A DNA stretch of 64,000 bases from an uncultured Erythrobacter sp. (GCA_947502305.1 CANMZA010000001.1:1240001-1304000); one strand, 5' to 3'; positions 26,448 to 35,920 are shown, counted from the first letter of the stretch. Numbers and translations are program-made. The notes: a model not told the origin generated them from the sequence alone.

Positions 26448-26829
26448 TGGGTATCCATCCGTGAGGGTTGTTCGCCAGCGAACATGATTGTTCGCCCACG
26501 CACGTTTTGTGGTTGTCGGAACCCGCCGGAATGGATAGAAACTGCGACGCGATGAGAGTGCAATCTTTCGCGCGGAGCCCCTGCCATCATGGCGGGGGTT
26601 TCGTTTATGTAGTGTCGAAAATCGCTGTTCTCCTAGGGGTTTGCGGACACAAACGCGTCCGAATGACTGCAGCTGGTATAGGGAAGCAGGCAGACGAACC
26701 CTAGGCAAGCAGGGACGATTCGGCGGGGATAAACCGTGTAAAATTTGAGTCGAACCGTAGTTAGCGCTGAAAAGCGAGTTCTTAGCTGACGAAGCGCCGG
26801 TTTTCGGCCTCTTTTTGTACAGCCTGAAG
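26448..26829. other. Regulatory, non-coding interval upstream of the alpA-like gene
   Basis: 382 bases with no convincing gene. It contains the palindromic operator near 26470-26503, a hairpin CCCCTGCC / GGCGGGGG around 26580-26600 with one G-T pair, and a weak GCCG-GTTTT-CGGC stem followed by CTCTTTTTG near 26797-26817. The reading frames across it have unnatural composition. Confidence 0.6.
26469..26503. promoter_or_regulatory. Candidate operator of the island replication genes
   Basis: The perfect inverted repeat TGTTCGC-CA-GCGAACA (26469-26484) is followed, exactly 20 bases later in phase, by a second half-degenerate copy GTTCGCCCACGCAC (26490-26503). The pair lies about 22 bases upstream of the alpA-like start. 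Confidence 0.6.
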
Positions 26830-29661
26830 TCAGCCTTCGCGTTTCGCCTTAGCCTTCCGGCTCACTCGCTTGTTCTTCGCTGGGCCCAACCGCTCTAGGG
26901 GGTTCACAAGGGCCTCATAGCGGCCAAACAGGTGTTCTACCCGGTCACGATCCGTTTCGAAGGGCGCGGCGCGGTAAAGGCGGTCTACGGCCTTATCCAA
27001 CGCGTTGTGAGCGCGGCGCAGATCGACTGGCATTGTGTCAGGATCGTAGAGGTCTGCAAGACTGGACGTGGTGTGCGCGGCGCGGGCGTCCAACACGGCC
27101 TGCGCCAAGGTTTCGATTTTCGCGCGCTTGGCGGGGCTTGCATCGGGCCATGGGAAGGTGTTGTAGACTAGGCCGATCGAATAACGATAGTCGCTTTTAA
27201 TGCGTCCACCCATGTGTGAGAGCCAAGCCATGTGCGCACGACTGGTCAGAACAGCGAATTCGGACAAGCTCGCGCCCGGCATGAACAAGCAGCTATCATG
27301 CGCCAAACTTTCTGCCGGACAAAAGCCAAAAGGAACATAGGTGCGGCGTTCCGATGAATGGCGAGGGATAAGGATATAGGGCTGTTCAGTGTGCCGTATT
27401 TCCCCGAACAGGCCCGGATATTCAGCTAACTTCTGAGTGGCCTTACGCTTACTCGCGGCTCTGTATGCCCGGTTGTTTTTCAGCCTTTCTTTGATCGGCG
27501 GAATGTTCTTTATGACTGATGGTTCCGCACCTTTGAGCCAAAGCGCAAAGCGATAATTTCCGTTGATGAAATCCTTCGCTCCGTATAGCGGGCGTACGAG
27601 ACTTGCTGCTTCCGGATAGTTGCAGATAAGCTCAGCTTTTTCTGACGCAGAAAGAATCAGGTTTCCGCCATCGTTCGGCATATTCCCGAATATAATCACG
27701 GCCCGTTCTGACAATGGTCGCGTGCTTTCCACCACCACTAAATGCCTGTTTTTGACGCTGCCTGCATCAAACAGGTAGGCACTGAGCGCCTTGTGCCGCG
27801 TCTCGACTGGATCGCCCTTGATGTCAGGGTATGAGAACAAGCGCTTCTCCGTCGGTTCGTGATCGCGGTGCGCAAGTCCAATAATAACTACATGAACGTG
27901 CGCCTTGCCGCGCGCTTCGCTGCCCCATGAAAACGTGCGGTGGGCGAAGGCTATTTCCAGCTTGTGTCGGTCAAATAGGATCGGCCAAAGCTGTGCGACC
28001 TGTTCGCCCTGCGTAATTGAGTTGGTGGAAACGAAGGCTAACCGAATTCGCCGATTGGTTTGTAGATATTGCCCAGCATTTATGAACCATGCTGCCACAT
28101 AGTCGAGCGTTCCACCGCTACCGCCAAGACTGGCAATCCGGCGCACTTGCGCCCGCTGCTCCGGACTTTGGAATTTAGCACCGATGAAGGGCGGATTGCC
28201 CATGATGTAGCTGCATTTCTCGGGCGGCAACAATTCGGCCCAGTCTGCCTCCAGCGCATCACCATGCAAAATATGGGCGGAATCTTTCAGCGGGATACGT
28301 GCGTAATTTAGTGAGAAGCTCTCATTCAGTGCGTTGTTTGCAATGTGGTCCATCATCCACATGGCAACCTCGGCAATACGGGCCGGAAATTCTTCGTATT
28401 CAATTCCGTAAAACTGATCGACAGTAACGCGGGAAAGCAAGGTGGGGTCTAGAACCCCCTGCCTGCGTTCGTCTCCTATACCGGTCATAGCTTTGGGCCA
28501 GCGCGCCTCTAGCGCGTTTAGTTCCAACCGTCGGATTTCACGGTAAGCAATGACGAGGAAATTGCCGCACCCGCAGGCCGGGTCAAAGAACTTTAGCCGG
28601 GTCAATTTCGACAGGAACTTATCTAGCTCCTTATCGCGCGCGGTTTTGCGTCCCGTAATCGCGGCCAATTCCGCCTTCAGGTCGTCCAGAAACAGAGGGC
28701 CAATAACTTTGAGGATATTATCCTCCGAAGTGTAATGCGCGCCCTTAGCGCGGCGCTGTTTGGCATCCATCACCGATTGGAACAGCGAGCCAAAGATTGC
28801 GGGGCTGACAGCGGACCAATCGTGGCGGCACGCGTCGATCAGTGCATCGCGCATTTCCTTGTCGAATTTCGGAATACGCAGCCGCCCGGTGAACAGTGCA
28901 CCGTTCACATAAGGGAAGGCATCCATTTCTGCCTCTGTTCCCGCTAGACGTTTGCCTTCTGGCGTGTCGAGAATATCGAACAGTTCGCTTAGTTTACGGC
29001 CCATATCGCTGCCATCGGGCGTGGTGTCATTCTCCAGAAATTGCAGGAAAATGTCCTTCGGCTGGAATATGCCGGTATTGTCCGCAAACAGGCAAAACAG
29101 CGTGCGGACCAGGAATTGCTCCAGATCGTTGCCGGTATAACCAGAAGCCTCTAGCGCATCATGGAGCCTGCCCATCAATTCCGCAGCTTTGATGGTTACG
29201 TCGGCCTGCGTTTCAAAACTGACCTTGCGGCCCAGCATGAAATCGAAAGCGGTTATGTGTTTGTGCAGGTCTTTGAGGTGAAATTTGAGTTCTTTGCCTG
29301 ATTCCAGATCGAGAAGGTGCCAGCGTTGGAAATCGCAGGTCAGGACGTATTTCGGCTGCTCGCTGGTATGGATGCCTTCCACATAGTCGAGCGCCTGCCC
29401 TTGCGCCTTATCAAGGTCCAAGCGGCTGGATTTCTGCTCGACTAAAAGGGTGCGGGGCCAAAATAGATCAATGAAGCCATGCTTTTTGGATAGCAGCTTC
29501 ACCCGCTGTTCGTAGATCGCCACCTGCTTGCGCTTAATGCCGAACAGCTCGAAAAACTCATTGTAGAAAGTCTGGGTATCGCCCTTCTCGTAATGGGCAT
29601 CTTTCCATTCTTCGCTGAACGTCTTGGCGCGCCGTTTGATTTCATCCCAACCAAGCCGCAT
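26830..29661 (-). CDS. MmeI-like type IIL/IIG restriction-modification enzyme
   Basis: 943 residues, a single polypeptide with nuclease and adenine methyltransferase. The N-terminal PD-(D/E)xK site is D65-x9-E75-Q-K77 (DLFWPRTLLVEQK), the same spacing as described for MmeI. A helical spacer (about 150-300) leads to the methyltransferase: motif X GAHYTSEDNI (308-316), motif I DPACGCGNF (360-368) for SAM, and motif IV GNPPF (489-493), typical of N6-adenine methylation. Residues about 620-830 should be the target-recognition domain, followed by a helical tail rich in Lys/Arg. It should protect the host by one-strand methylation and cut unmodified DNA. The start has GGGGA upstream. It is transcribed alone. 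The recognition sequence cannot be predicted here. Confidence 0.9.
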   Translation of the reverse strand: MRLGWDEIKRRAKTFSEEWKDAHYEKGDTQTFYNEFFELFGIKRKQVAIYEQRVKLLSKKHGFIDLFWPRTLLVEQKSSRLDLDKAQGQALDYVEGIHTSEQPKYVLTCDFQRWHLLDLESGKELKFHLKDLHKHITAFDFMLGRKVSFETQADVTIKAAELMGRLHDALEASGYTGNDLEQFLVRTLFCLFADNTGIFQPKDIFLQFLENDTTPDGSDMGRKLSELFDILDTPEGKRLAGTEAEMDAFPYVNGALFTGRLRIPKFDKEMRDALIDACRHDWSAVSPAIFGSLFQSVMDAKQRRAKGAHYTSEDNILKVIGPLFLDDLKAELAAITGRKTARDKELDKFLSKLTRLKFFDPACGCGNFLVIAYREIRRLELNALEARWPKAMTGIGDERRQGVLDPTLLSRVTVDQFYGIEYEEFPARIAEVAMWMMDHIANNALNESFSLNYARIPLKDSAHILHGDALEADWAELLPPEKCSYIMGNPPFIGAKFQSPEQRAQVRRIASLGGSGGTLDYVAAWFINAGQYLQTNRRIRLAFVSTNSITQGEQVAQLWPILFDRHKLEIAFAHRTFSWGSEARGKAHVHVVIIGLAHRDHEPTEKRLFSYPDIKGDPVETRHKALSAYLFDAGSVKNRHLVVVESTRPLSERAVIIFGNMPNDGGNLILSASEKAELICNYPEAASLVRPLYGAKDFINGNYRFALWLKGAEPSVIKNIPPIKERLKNNRAYRAASKRKATQKLAEYPGLFGEIRHTEQPYILIPRHSSERRTYVPFGFCPAESLAHDSCLFMPGASLSEFAVLTSRAHMAWLSHMGGRIKSDYRYSIGLVYNTFPWPDASPAKRAKIETLAQAVLDARAAHTTSSLADLYDPDTMPVDLRRAHNALDKAVDRLYRAAPFETDRDRVEHLFGRYEALVNPLERLGPAKNKRVSRKAKAKREG

Positions 29662-29760
29662 TGTATTCCCCTTTACCGGGCAAAGACTTAACTAGCGAAA
29701 CTGACTTCGCCAAGCTGTTCCGTGGTTTGGTAGCGCGATTCAATTGCAGGCAATACCTCG

Positions 29761-29810
29761 CGCGGGCGAAAAACTGTATTAGCGTTAAAGCAGTCTATTG
29801 CAGCCGGTCT
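29761..29810 (+). repeat. Right copy of the internal island repeat
   Basis: Partner of 16315-16364, located 52 bases past the 3' end of the integrase gene. The spacing between the two conserved blocks is the same. Confidence 0.8.
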
Positions 29811-29862
29811 ACATCTTGAGGGCGCCAAGGATTAACGCCCCCCTCAGCCCCGTGCATCAAGA

Positions 29863-31158
29863 CTATCTAGCTATAACTCCGATTGCGGTCACATTGTCCG
29901 TAATGCCGCAGAGCGAGGGCGCGACAAAGCGGCCCCATGCTTCCATCAGTGCGCGGCGCATGTTCCGCAAGTCGCTGCGCAAATATGCTTGTTCGGTCGC
30001 AGTGCCCACTTTGTGAGCCAATGCCATTTCAGCAACCATCGCAGGGATGGTGGGCATTTTTTCAGCGGCCCAGTCACGGAAAGAAGAGCGGAAGCCATGC
30101 ACCGTGTCACGTTGCCCCGCGCTCCGCATGATCTGCGTTAAAGCCATATCAGACAGCGCACCGCCGCGCTTGCCGGTGAATATCAAACCTTCGCGCATAT
30201 CCTCTGGCGTATAACCCTCTAACAATGAAATCGCCGCATCGGACAGCGTCACAACATGCGGCTGGTCCATCTTCATTATATCCGCTGGCCTTGCCCAAGT
30301 TTGCGTTTCTAAATCAATCTGCTCCCACGTCGCATGGCGAACCTCTCCAGAACGTGCGGCTGTCAGAATGGCAAATAACACAGCCGCTCGGCTTGCGGCG
30401 CTATCCTTGGCAAGTTCGCCCGCGACGAAAGCGGGAATGTTCGCAAAAGGCATCGCGGCGAAGTGGCCACCCTTTTTCTGCTTAGATAGACCAGAGCGCA
30501 ATTCCCGCATGTCCGGCAATGCCTCAGTTCGCCAACCTTGCGCTTTTGCAAAAGCGAGCACTTGGCCAATGCGGCTGCGAACCTTGCGCGCCATAACGGG
30601 CTTGTCAGTCCAGATCGGCGCAAGAGCCGCTATCAATTCAGCGCTGCCGATAACGTCAACCTTGATTGCGCCCAGCTTAGGCAAAGCATGCTGGTTTAGA
30701 GACGAAAGAAAGGCTTTGCCGGTCTTTTTACTCCAACCGGGTGAGAGAGCTTTATGCGCTTGTTCAGTGGCCTCTGCAAAGTTCGGGATGCGCTTACGCT
30801 TCTTATCACGCTCAAAAACCGGATCGGCACCAGCCTTCGCCAGCTTTCGGAGCGCAGCCGCCTTTTCCCGAGCCTCTGCAAGAGTTAGCACGCGTTTGAG
30901 CATCAGAGGTGCATCGGACAACCGATCATCATGCGTCCCAAAAGCGTTCCGCCCTGCGCCGTCTAGATCGACCGCCCCCAATCCAATATCGCGCCGCCTG
31001 CCATCAACCTGCACCCGCAAGACCCAAGACTTTGCGCCAGTTGCCGCGCAAACGAGCATTAGGCCGCCGCCATCCTGATACGTCGCCCGAACCGGCTGGT
31101 CGTTAACCCCCAAACCAGCTTTGGCGCTCCGCACTTTTGCGACTGATAATCTGTTCAT
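29863..31158 (-). CDS. int: Tyrosine recombinase / P4-type integrase
   Basis: 431 residues from the ATG at 31158. The frame stays open to 31335, but that would run through the attachment site, so the shorter start is preferred. The N-terminal DUF4102 arm-binding domain spans about residues 1-65 (NRLSVAKVRSAKAG and SWVLRVQVDGRRRDIGLG). The core-binding helices follow (about 125-225). The catalytic residues are R269 (TAARSGEVRHATW), H354-x2-R357 (HGFRSSFRDWA), H382 and the nucleophile Y392 (EQAYLRSD). It integrates the island into the tRNA-Asn 3' end. It is read away from attR. Confidence 0.95.
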   Translation of the reverse strand: MNRLSVAKVRSAKAGLGVNDQPVRATYQDGGGLMLVCAATGAKSWVLRVQVDGRRRDIGLGAVDLDGAGRNAFGTHDDRLSDAPLMLKRVLTLAEAREKAAALRKLAKAGADPVFERDKKRKRIPNFAEATEQAHKALSPGWSKKTGKAFLSSLNQHALPKLGAIKVDVIGSAELIAALAPIWTDKPVMARKVRSRIGQVLAFAKAQGWRTEALPDMRELRSGLSKQKKGGHFAAMPFANIPAFVAGELAKDSAASRAAVLFAILTAARSGEVRHATWEQIDLETQTWARPADIMKMDQPHVVTLSDAAISLLEGYTPEDMREGLIFTGKRGGALSDMALTQIMRSAGQRDTVHGFRSSFRDWAAEKMPTIPAMVAEMALAHKVGTATEQAYLRSDLRNMRRALMEAWGRFVAPSLCGITDNVTAIGVIAR

Positions 31159-31163
31159 ACAAC

Positions 31164-31181
31164 CCCACATTCTTCCCCACA
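31164..31181 (+). repeat. Possible right integrase arm site
   Basis: CCCACATTCTTCCCCACA lies immediately upstream of the integrase start and differs in one base from 15726-15743. Confidence 0.5.
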
Positions 31182-31297
31182 TATATAGGCGATTGAGAAT
31201 GAATGACAATGACCACCTGTGAATGAAACGACTATTTATCCAATTGTTTTTATATGTTTTTTTGTTCAGTCGCGAATGGGAGTGAATGCGAATTTTG

Positions 31298-31322
31298 ATC
31301 CAACTCGGGGAGCCATTTTCTT
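31298..31322 (+). repeat. attR of the tRNA-Asn island (25-bp direct repeat)
   Basis: An exact copy of 15650-15674. The sequence to its left (TTTTG) does not continue the tRNA, so this is only the tRNA tail. Confidence 0.93.
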
Positions 31323-31400
31323 CTAATTTGGACAATCACTGCCTTAAGGTGCTAATACAGCATCGGGACTGTTGATGATTGCCAATTTTTGGAGGAAAAT

Positions 31401-31808
31401 ATGACTTTCGCATCTTTGATCGCGGCGGCGCCGTTATTGCTGGTTTTGGCCAGCGCCGAGCTTGATCGTGATACCGAAAAACAGTTCGAAAAAATCGCAG
31501 ATTCGGTCGCAATGTCGCAAACCTGCCGGCAGCATGATTTTGATGTCGACGATGCCGGGATCAGCGATTGGTCAAGCAGCGCCGTTGATCAGGCCGTCGC
31601 TGGCGGGATTGAACGATCGGCGGCGCAGGCGATGCTCGACGAAGAGATTGCCCGCGAATATGCCCGTGTCGAAGAAATGTTCACCGCGGCGCAGCAGATG
31701 TCGCACTCGCGCGATCATGTGACGCGGTTCAATCGGCGGATGAAACGGACCTGCGAACGGTTGAGCAAGGACGACCTCGCCGGAGCCTATTTTACCGAGG
31801 CTAGCTAG
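31401..31808 (+). CDS. Hypothetical exported protein
   Basis: 135 residues from the ATG at 31401, chosen because a perfect GGAGG sits five bases upstream; an ATG at 31389 lies ahead of that site. A short hydrophobic signal (FASLIAAAPLLLVLASAE) suggests export. The mature part is charged and helical with two Cys (SQTCRQHDFD and MKRTCERL) that could form a disulphide. I do not recognise the family. It is the first chromosomal gene after the island and was presumably near tRNA-Asn before insertion. Confidence 0.7.
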   Translation: MTFASLIAAAPLLLVLASAELDRDTEKQFEKIADSVAMSQTCRQHDFDVDDAGISDWSSSAVDQAVAGGIERSAAQAMLDEEIAREYARVEEMFTAAQQMSHSRDHVTRFNRRMKRTCERLSKDDLAGAYFTEAS

Positions 31809-31825
31809 GGGGACAGGGGCGCGGT

Positions 31826-32605
31826 TTACACGCCTAAGAGCAGCCGCGTCCCCACCACCGTCACCAAGGCCGCCGTAAGCCACCGGATCCATTTCACGGG
31901 CAAGACCCGGATCGCCAGCAGACTGCCAATCTGGCCGCCAATAACGACCGCGATAAGCAGGGGCAGCGCCTCTACCATCGCCGCGCCGAACATGCCTGCG
32001 CCGTGTTTGAACAATTGCCCTGCCAGGCCAAACATCGAATTTACGAGGATGAAAAAACTCGCCGTAGCAGCTATGGCGCGCGCATTGTTCCACCGTGTCA
32101 GATGCAGCAGCGGGGCGAGGAAAATGCCCCCTCCGATGCCGACTAGCCCTGCGACAAAACCCAGCGGCACGGCGGCAAAGGGCAGAATTTTCGCCAATTT
32201 AGCGCGGCGCGTTTCAGCCTGCGCAACATCTGACGGCGCGCTCACCGCATTCTCTCGCACGGGTATCAACAATGTCGCCCCGGTGAGAACCAAGCTGACG
32301 CCCAGCATCACCAAGAACGCTTCCCTATCAATCGCGATCAACCCGCCGACAAACGCCGCTGGCGCCGCCAATGCAGTCAGGATCAGCGCATCTTTCCAAG
32401 GCGTAAGTCCTGCCCGCGCGAACCGTATGCTGGCCCCGGCGACCACCACAATATTGCAGGCCAAGGCAACCATCGGCAAAACCCGGTAATCGAGCCCCGA
32501 CAATGCAAGCAGCGCAAGATAGGTCGATCCGCCGCCGAAACCCACGCTGGCATACAGCAAGGCCGCGATGAAAAAACCGCCGGTGAGGAGCACGATCAGC
32601 GGCAC
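31826..32605 (-). CDS. TauE/SafE-family sulfite exporter-like membrane protein
   Basis: 259 residues with about eight membrane helices. Family landmarks are the early GFGGGSTYLALLALSG and the repeat in the second half, GFVAGLVGIGGGIFLAPLLHL, both Gly-rich loops of TauE/SafE transporters. Members export sulfite, sulfoacetate or related organosulfur anions; the actual substrate is unknown. It lies 33 bases after the secA stop on the same strand. Confidence 0.92.
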   Translation of the reverse strand: MPLIVLLTGGFFIAALLYASVGFGGGSTYLALLALSGLDYRVLPMVALACNIVVVAGASIRFARAGLTPWKDALILTALAAPAAFVGGLIAIDREAFLVMLGVSLVLTGATLLIPVRENAVSAPSDVAQAETRRAKLAKILPFAAVPLGFVAGLVGIGGGIFLAPLLHLTRWNNARAIAATASFFILVNSMFGLAGQLFKHGAGMFGAAMVEALPLLIAVVIGGQIGSLLAIRVLPVKWIRWLTAALVTVVGTRLLLGV

Positions 32606-32638
32606 TTCACGCGCTCCTCTTTCGAATGCCTATCGGTA

Positions 32639-35404
32639 TCAGACCGCCGGACGTGTGCCGCCCGCCGCCCCGTGACAATGTTTGTATTTATTGCCCGAAC
32701 CGCATGGGCATGGCGCGTTACGGCTGACCGCCAGATTGGCGTAAGGGTTGTCGGTGTTTGCCCCGCCCGGCCCGGATGCGGCGCGCGGGCTTCCCGCCAG
32801 CGATCCGAACAATTCGGGCCGCTCCGCCGAACCATCGCCATCGTTTGAATTTTCCAGCCCCGTCAGCGGATCGATGTGCCCCGTAAGGAAATCGGGCAGA
32901 TCAGGCAGGGCCTCTGGCTCTGGCTGAGCGATGCGCAATTCTGATTTGAACAGCAATTTCGTCACTTCTTCGCGCAGAGTGTCGAGCATCCCTTCAAACA
33001 GGCCGAACGCCTCTTGCTTATATTCATTGATCGGCTGTTTTTGAGCGATCCCGCGCATCCAGATCACCTGACGCAGGGCATCAAGCGTCGCGAGGTGCTC
33101 TTTCCAGTGAAAATCAAGCTGACGCAGCAAAATGTCCTTTTCGACCAGACGCCAGATACCTGGATCGTTCTTGACCATTTTGGCGCCCATCATCTCATCA
33201 GTCTGGGCGCGGATGCGCTCTTCCATGATCTCTTGCTCGACTTGGTCTTCTTCGAGCCAGTCGTCGATTGGAGGTACAAAGCCAAACACCTCTTGGAGTT
33301 TTTCTTTCAGCCCCTCGACATCCCATTGTTCGGGATAAGAACCGGGAGGGCAGCTGGCCGCGATAATCGAATTGATGGAATCGTGACGCATATCGACGAC
33401 GACATCATCGACGGCTTCGCTGTCCATAATCTCTGCGCGTTGTTCATAGATGACTTTGCGTTGGTCATTCATCACGTCATCATATTGGACGACCTGCTTG
33501 CGCGTGTCGTAATTGCGCGCTTCGACCTTTTTCTGCGCCGTCTCAATGGCTTTCGACAGCCATTTTGAACCAATCGCCTCGCCATCTTCGAGGTTGGAAT
33601 TCATCATCTTGGAAAACAGCGTATCGGGGCCAAAGATACGCAGCAGATCGTCCTCTAGGCACAAATAGAACCGCGAAAGACCCGGATCACCCTGTCGCCC
33701 TGAACGGCCGCGCAACTGGTTATCAATACGGCGGGATTCGTGGCGCTCTGTGCCCAAAACAAACAGACCGCCCGCTTCAAGCACTTTCTGCTTTTCCGCC
33801 TCAACCTCTTCTTTCAATTTGGCAATTGCGGCCTCTTTGGCGACGCCGTCTTCCATCTGGCCGCATTCATCTTCGATCCGAAAATCGAGATTACCGCCCA
33901 GCTGAATGTCTGTGCCGCGGCCCGCCATATTGGTGGCGATTGTGACCGCCCCAATCCGGCCAGCCTGCGCCACGATATGCGCCTCACGCTCGTGCTGGCG
34001 GGCGTTCAAAATCTCGTGCTTCACGCCTTCTTTATCGAGGAAGGAGCTGAGCATTTCAGACTTTTCAATCGACACTGTGCCAACCAGGATCGGTTGACCA
34101 ATGCGCGACTTTTCCGCGATGGCCTTGGCAATCGCTTTGAATTTATCGACGGTGTTTTTGTAAAATTCGTCTTCCTCATCCACCCGCTGCACTGGCAAAT
34201 TGGTGGGGATTTCGACGGTGTGAACTTTGTAAATATCCCAAAATTCCGCCGCTTCGGTTGCAGCGGTGCCGGTCATCCCGGCCAGTTTTGGATACATGCG
34301 GAAATAGTTCTGGAACGTGATCGAGGCCATTGTCTGGTTCTCAGGCTCGATCTTCACGCCCTCTTTCGCCTCAGCCGCCTGATGCAGGCCATTTGACCAG
34401 CGCCGACCATCCATCATACGCCCGGTGAATTCATCGATGATGACGACCTTGCCGTCTTTGACGATGTAATTGTCATCGCGCTTGAACATGTGAACCGCTT
34501 TGAGCGCTTGATCGAGGTGATGGACGACCTGCGTGTTTTCGACGTCGTAAAGGTTCTCTGTCTCCAGCAAACCTTTGTCGATCAACATCTTTTCAACCGA
34601 TTCTAACCCATCTTCGGTCAGCTGGATGTTCTTGGTCTTCTCATCCTTTTCGTACCATTCCTCCGGGATCTCTTTCGCGACCTCATCCAGCTTCAGGTAC
34701 AGATCAGACTTATCTTCTGTCGGGCCAGAGATGATCAGCGGCGTACGCGCTTCATCGATCAGGATCGAATCCACCTCATCAACGATGGCGAAATTGAAGG
34801 GGCGCTGCGCCATTTGGCTGCGCTCATGCTTCATATTGTCGCGCAGATAATCGAAACCAAATTCGTTATTGGTCCCGTATGTGATGTCGGCATTATAGGC
34901 GTCGCGTTTTGTGGATTCTTCCATGTTCGGCACAATCACGCCGACCGTCAGGCCCAACCACGTGTACAATTGCCCCATCCATTCCGCATCGCGGCGGGCG
35001 AGGTAATCGTTCACGGTCACAACGTGCACACCCTTGCCCTCAATCGCGTTGAGATATGTCGCCAGCGTCGCGACCAGCGTCTTACCCTCGCCCGTGCGCA
35101 TCTCAGAGATTTCGCCGCGATGCAGCACGATGCCGCCGATCAACTGCGTATCGAAATGCCGCATGCCCAGCACCCGCAACGAGGCCTCTCGCACGGTGGC
35201 AAATGCCTCTGGCAGGATGTCGTCGAGCGTGCTGCCGCCGTCCAATTGTTCGCGGAATTTGTTGGTTTGCGCCTGCAACGCTTCGTCAGACAATTCCTTG
35301 ATCATCGGCTCCAGCGCGTTGATCTTATCGACCGTTTTGCCGAGCGATTTGACGTAACGGTCATTGGAGGAGCCGAAGACGGTTTTGACGAATTTATCGA
35401 ACAT
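32639..35404 (-). CDS. secA: Preprotein translocase ATPase SecA
   Basis: 921 residues, full length. NBD1 has the Walker A MRTGEGKT at residues 102-109 and the DEVD box in [16 protein letters not shown]. The preprotein-binding domain follows at about 225-370, NBD2 includes [14 protein letters not shown] and RQGDPG, then come the helical scaffold and a variable linker. The C-terminal SEC-C zinc motif [14 protein letters not shown] is complete. SecA drives export through SecYEG and uses this tail to bind SecB. The upstream space of 148 bases to a small exported-protein gene should hold its promoter. Confidence 0.98.
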   Translation of the reverse strand: MFDKFVKTVFGSSNDRYVKSLGKTVDKINALEPMIKELSDEALQAQTNKFREQLDGGSTLDDILPEAFATVREASLRVLGMRHFDTQLIGGIVLHRGEISEMRTGEGKTLVATLATYLNAIEGKGVHVVTVNDYLARRDAEWMGQLYTWLGLTVGVIVPNMEESTKRDAYNADITYGTNNEFGFDYLRDNMKHERSQMAQRPFNFAIVDEVDSILIDEARTPLIISGPTEDKSDLYLKLDEVAKEIPEEWYEKDEKTKNIQLTEDGLESVEKMLIDKGLLETENLYDVENTQVVHHLDQALKAVHMFKRDDNYIVKDGKVVIIDEFTGRMMDGRRWSNGLHQAAEAKEGVKIEPENQTMASITFQNYFRMYPKLAGMTGTAATEAAEFWDIYKVHTVEIPTNLPVQRVDEEDEFYKNTVDKFKAIAKAIAEKSRIGQPILVGTVSIEKSEMLSSFLDKEGVKHEILNARQHEREAHIVAQAGRIGAVTIATNMAGRGTDIQLGGNLDFRIEDECGQMEDGVAKEAAIAKLKEEVEAEKQKVLEAGGLFVLGTERHESRRIDNQLRGRSGRQGDPGLSRFYLCLEDDLLRIFGPDTLFSKMMNSNLEDGEAIGSKWLSKAIETAQKKVEARNYDTRKQVVQYDDVMNDQRKVIYEQRAEIMDSEAVDDVVVDMRHDSINSIIAASCPPGSYPEQWDVEGLKEKLQEVFGFVPPIDDWLEEDQVEQEIMEERIRAQTDEMMGAKMVKNDPGIWRLVEKDILLRQLDFHWKEHLATLDALRQVIWMRGIAQKQPINEYKQEAFGLFEGMLDTLREEVTKLLFKSELRIAQPEPEALPDLPDFLTGHIDPLTGLENSNDGDGSAERPELFGSLAGSPRAASGPGGANTDNPYANLAVSRNAPCPCGSGNKYKHCHGAAGGTRPAV

Positions 35405-35552
35405 GAAACAAAGGCTTTCAGGTGGTGCTTTATTGAGGCGCGGCCCGGGCGTGTGCCCAGCCTAGCGAAACAAAGAGGATATATGAGAATTCGCGCAGAA
35501 ACGTCCGCGCGTTACGCTTGGGTCAGCCGATTTGGCCTACGGTGCAGGCGGG

Positions 35553-35828
35553 CTATTCTAGCGCGCGGTCGCTTCCGAAAATAAAGGGCGGGCGCAAGAC
35601 CGATAGCAGGCGAGAGCGCGTCTGGCGGCGCTCGCGGGCTGGGCATTTTGCGGCGGTTTGGCGGGCCTGCGCTTCGCAAACGCAGCTTTCGCTGCTGGCG
35701 GCTTCATTGGCCCGTGCAAATGCGCGCGCATCCATCACCAACGATTCCAACGCGGACGCATGCGCCGGCGCATGAAGCGCGGCAAGCCCGGTGAAAAGCG
35801 CAAACAGAGTGATCAGATGACGACGCAT
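35553..35828 (-). CDS. Small putative exported protein
   Basis: 91 residues with a convincing signal peptide (MRRHLITLFALFTGLAALHAPAHA-SA). The mature part is Ala/Arg-rich with three Cys and no recognised motif. It is located upstream of secA on the same strand. The signal peptide argues for a real gene, while the Arg-rich tail (ARERRQTRSRL) looks less typical, so I keep moderate confidence. Confidence 0.45.
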   Translation of the reverse strand: MRRHLITLFALFTGLAALHAPAHASALESLVMDARAFARANEAASSESCVCEAQARQTAAKCPARERRQTRSRLLSVLRPPFIFGSDRALE

Positions 35829-35920
35829 TACGGGCGCTTAGATAGTGTATTGATGTCCATTCGTCCACCGGCTTTAGCCGCCCTGTTCACACCCGTTTAA
35901 CACCTTCGCATGGGGCTGAG

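Larger units (their letters stand above)
15650..31322. mobile_element. 15.7 kb genomic island integrated in tRNA-Asn
   Basis: The ends are a 25-bp perfect direct repeat that starts in the T arm of tRNA-Asn and runs 7 bases past its CCA. A tyrosine recombinase gene lies just inside the right end and is read towards the interior. Inside are a primase/DUF3987 module, an AlpA-like HTH gene, two proteins typical of mobile elements, an MmeI-like restriction-modification enzyme and an RND efflux cassette with its own MarR regulator. No conjugation, capsid or plasmid-partition genes are visible, so if it moves between cells it depends on another element. Genes on both sides are ordinary chromosomal ones. 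Confidence 0.92.

Noticed and set aside
26468..26704. Plus-strand open frame of 78 codons opposite the regulatory interval
   Set aside because: Unusual composition, no ribosome-binding site, and it covers the operator and hairpin; treated as chance.
26448..26708. 87-codon N-terminal extension of the AlpA-like protein
   Set aside because: It runs through the operator palindromes, is Arg-rich and unlike any HTH protein; the ATG at 26447 starts exactly at the conserved domain.
31159..31335. 59-codon extension of the integrase
   Set aside because: It crosses attR and the arm site, so it would encode different residues after excision; the ATG at 31158 begins the conserved domain.
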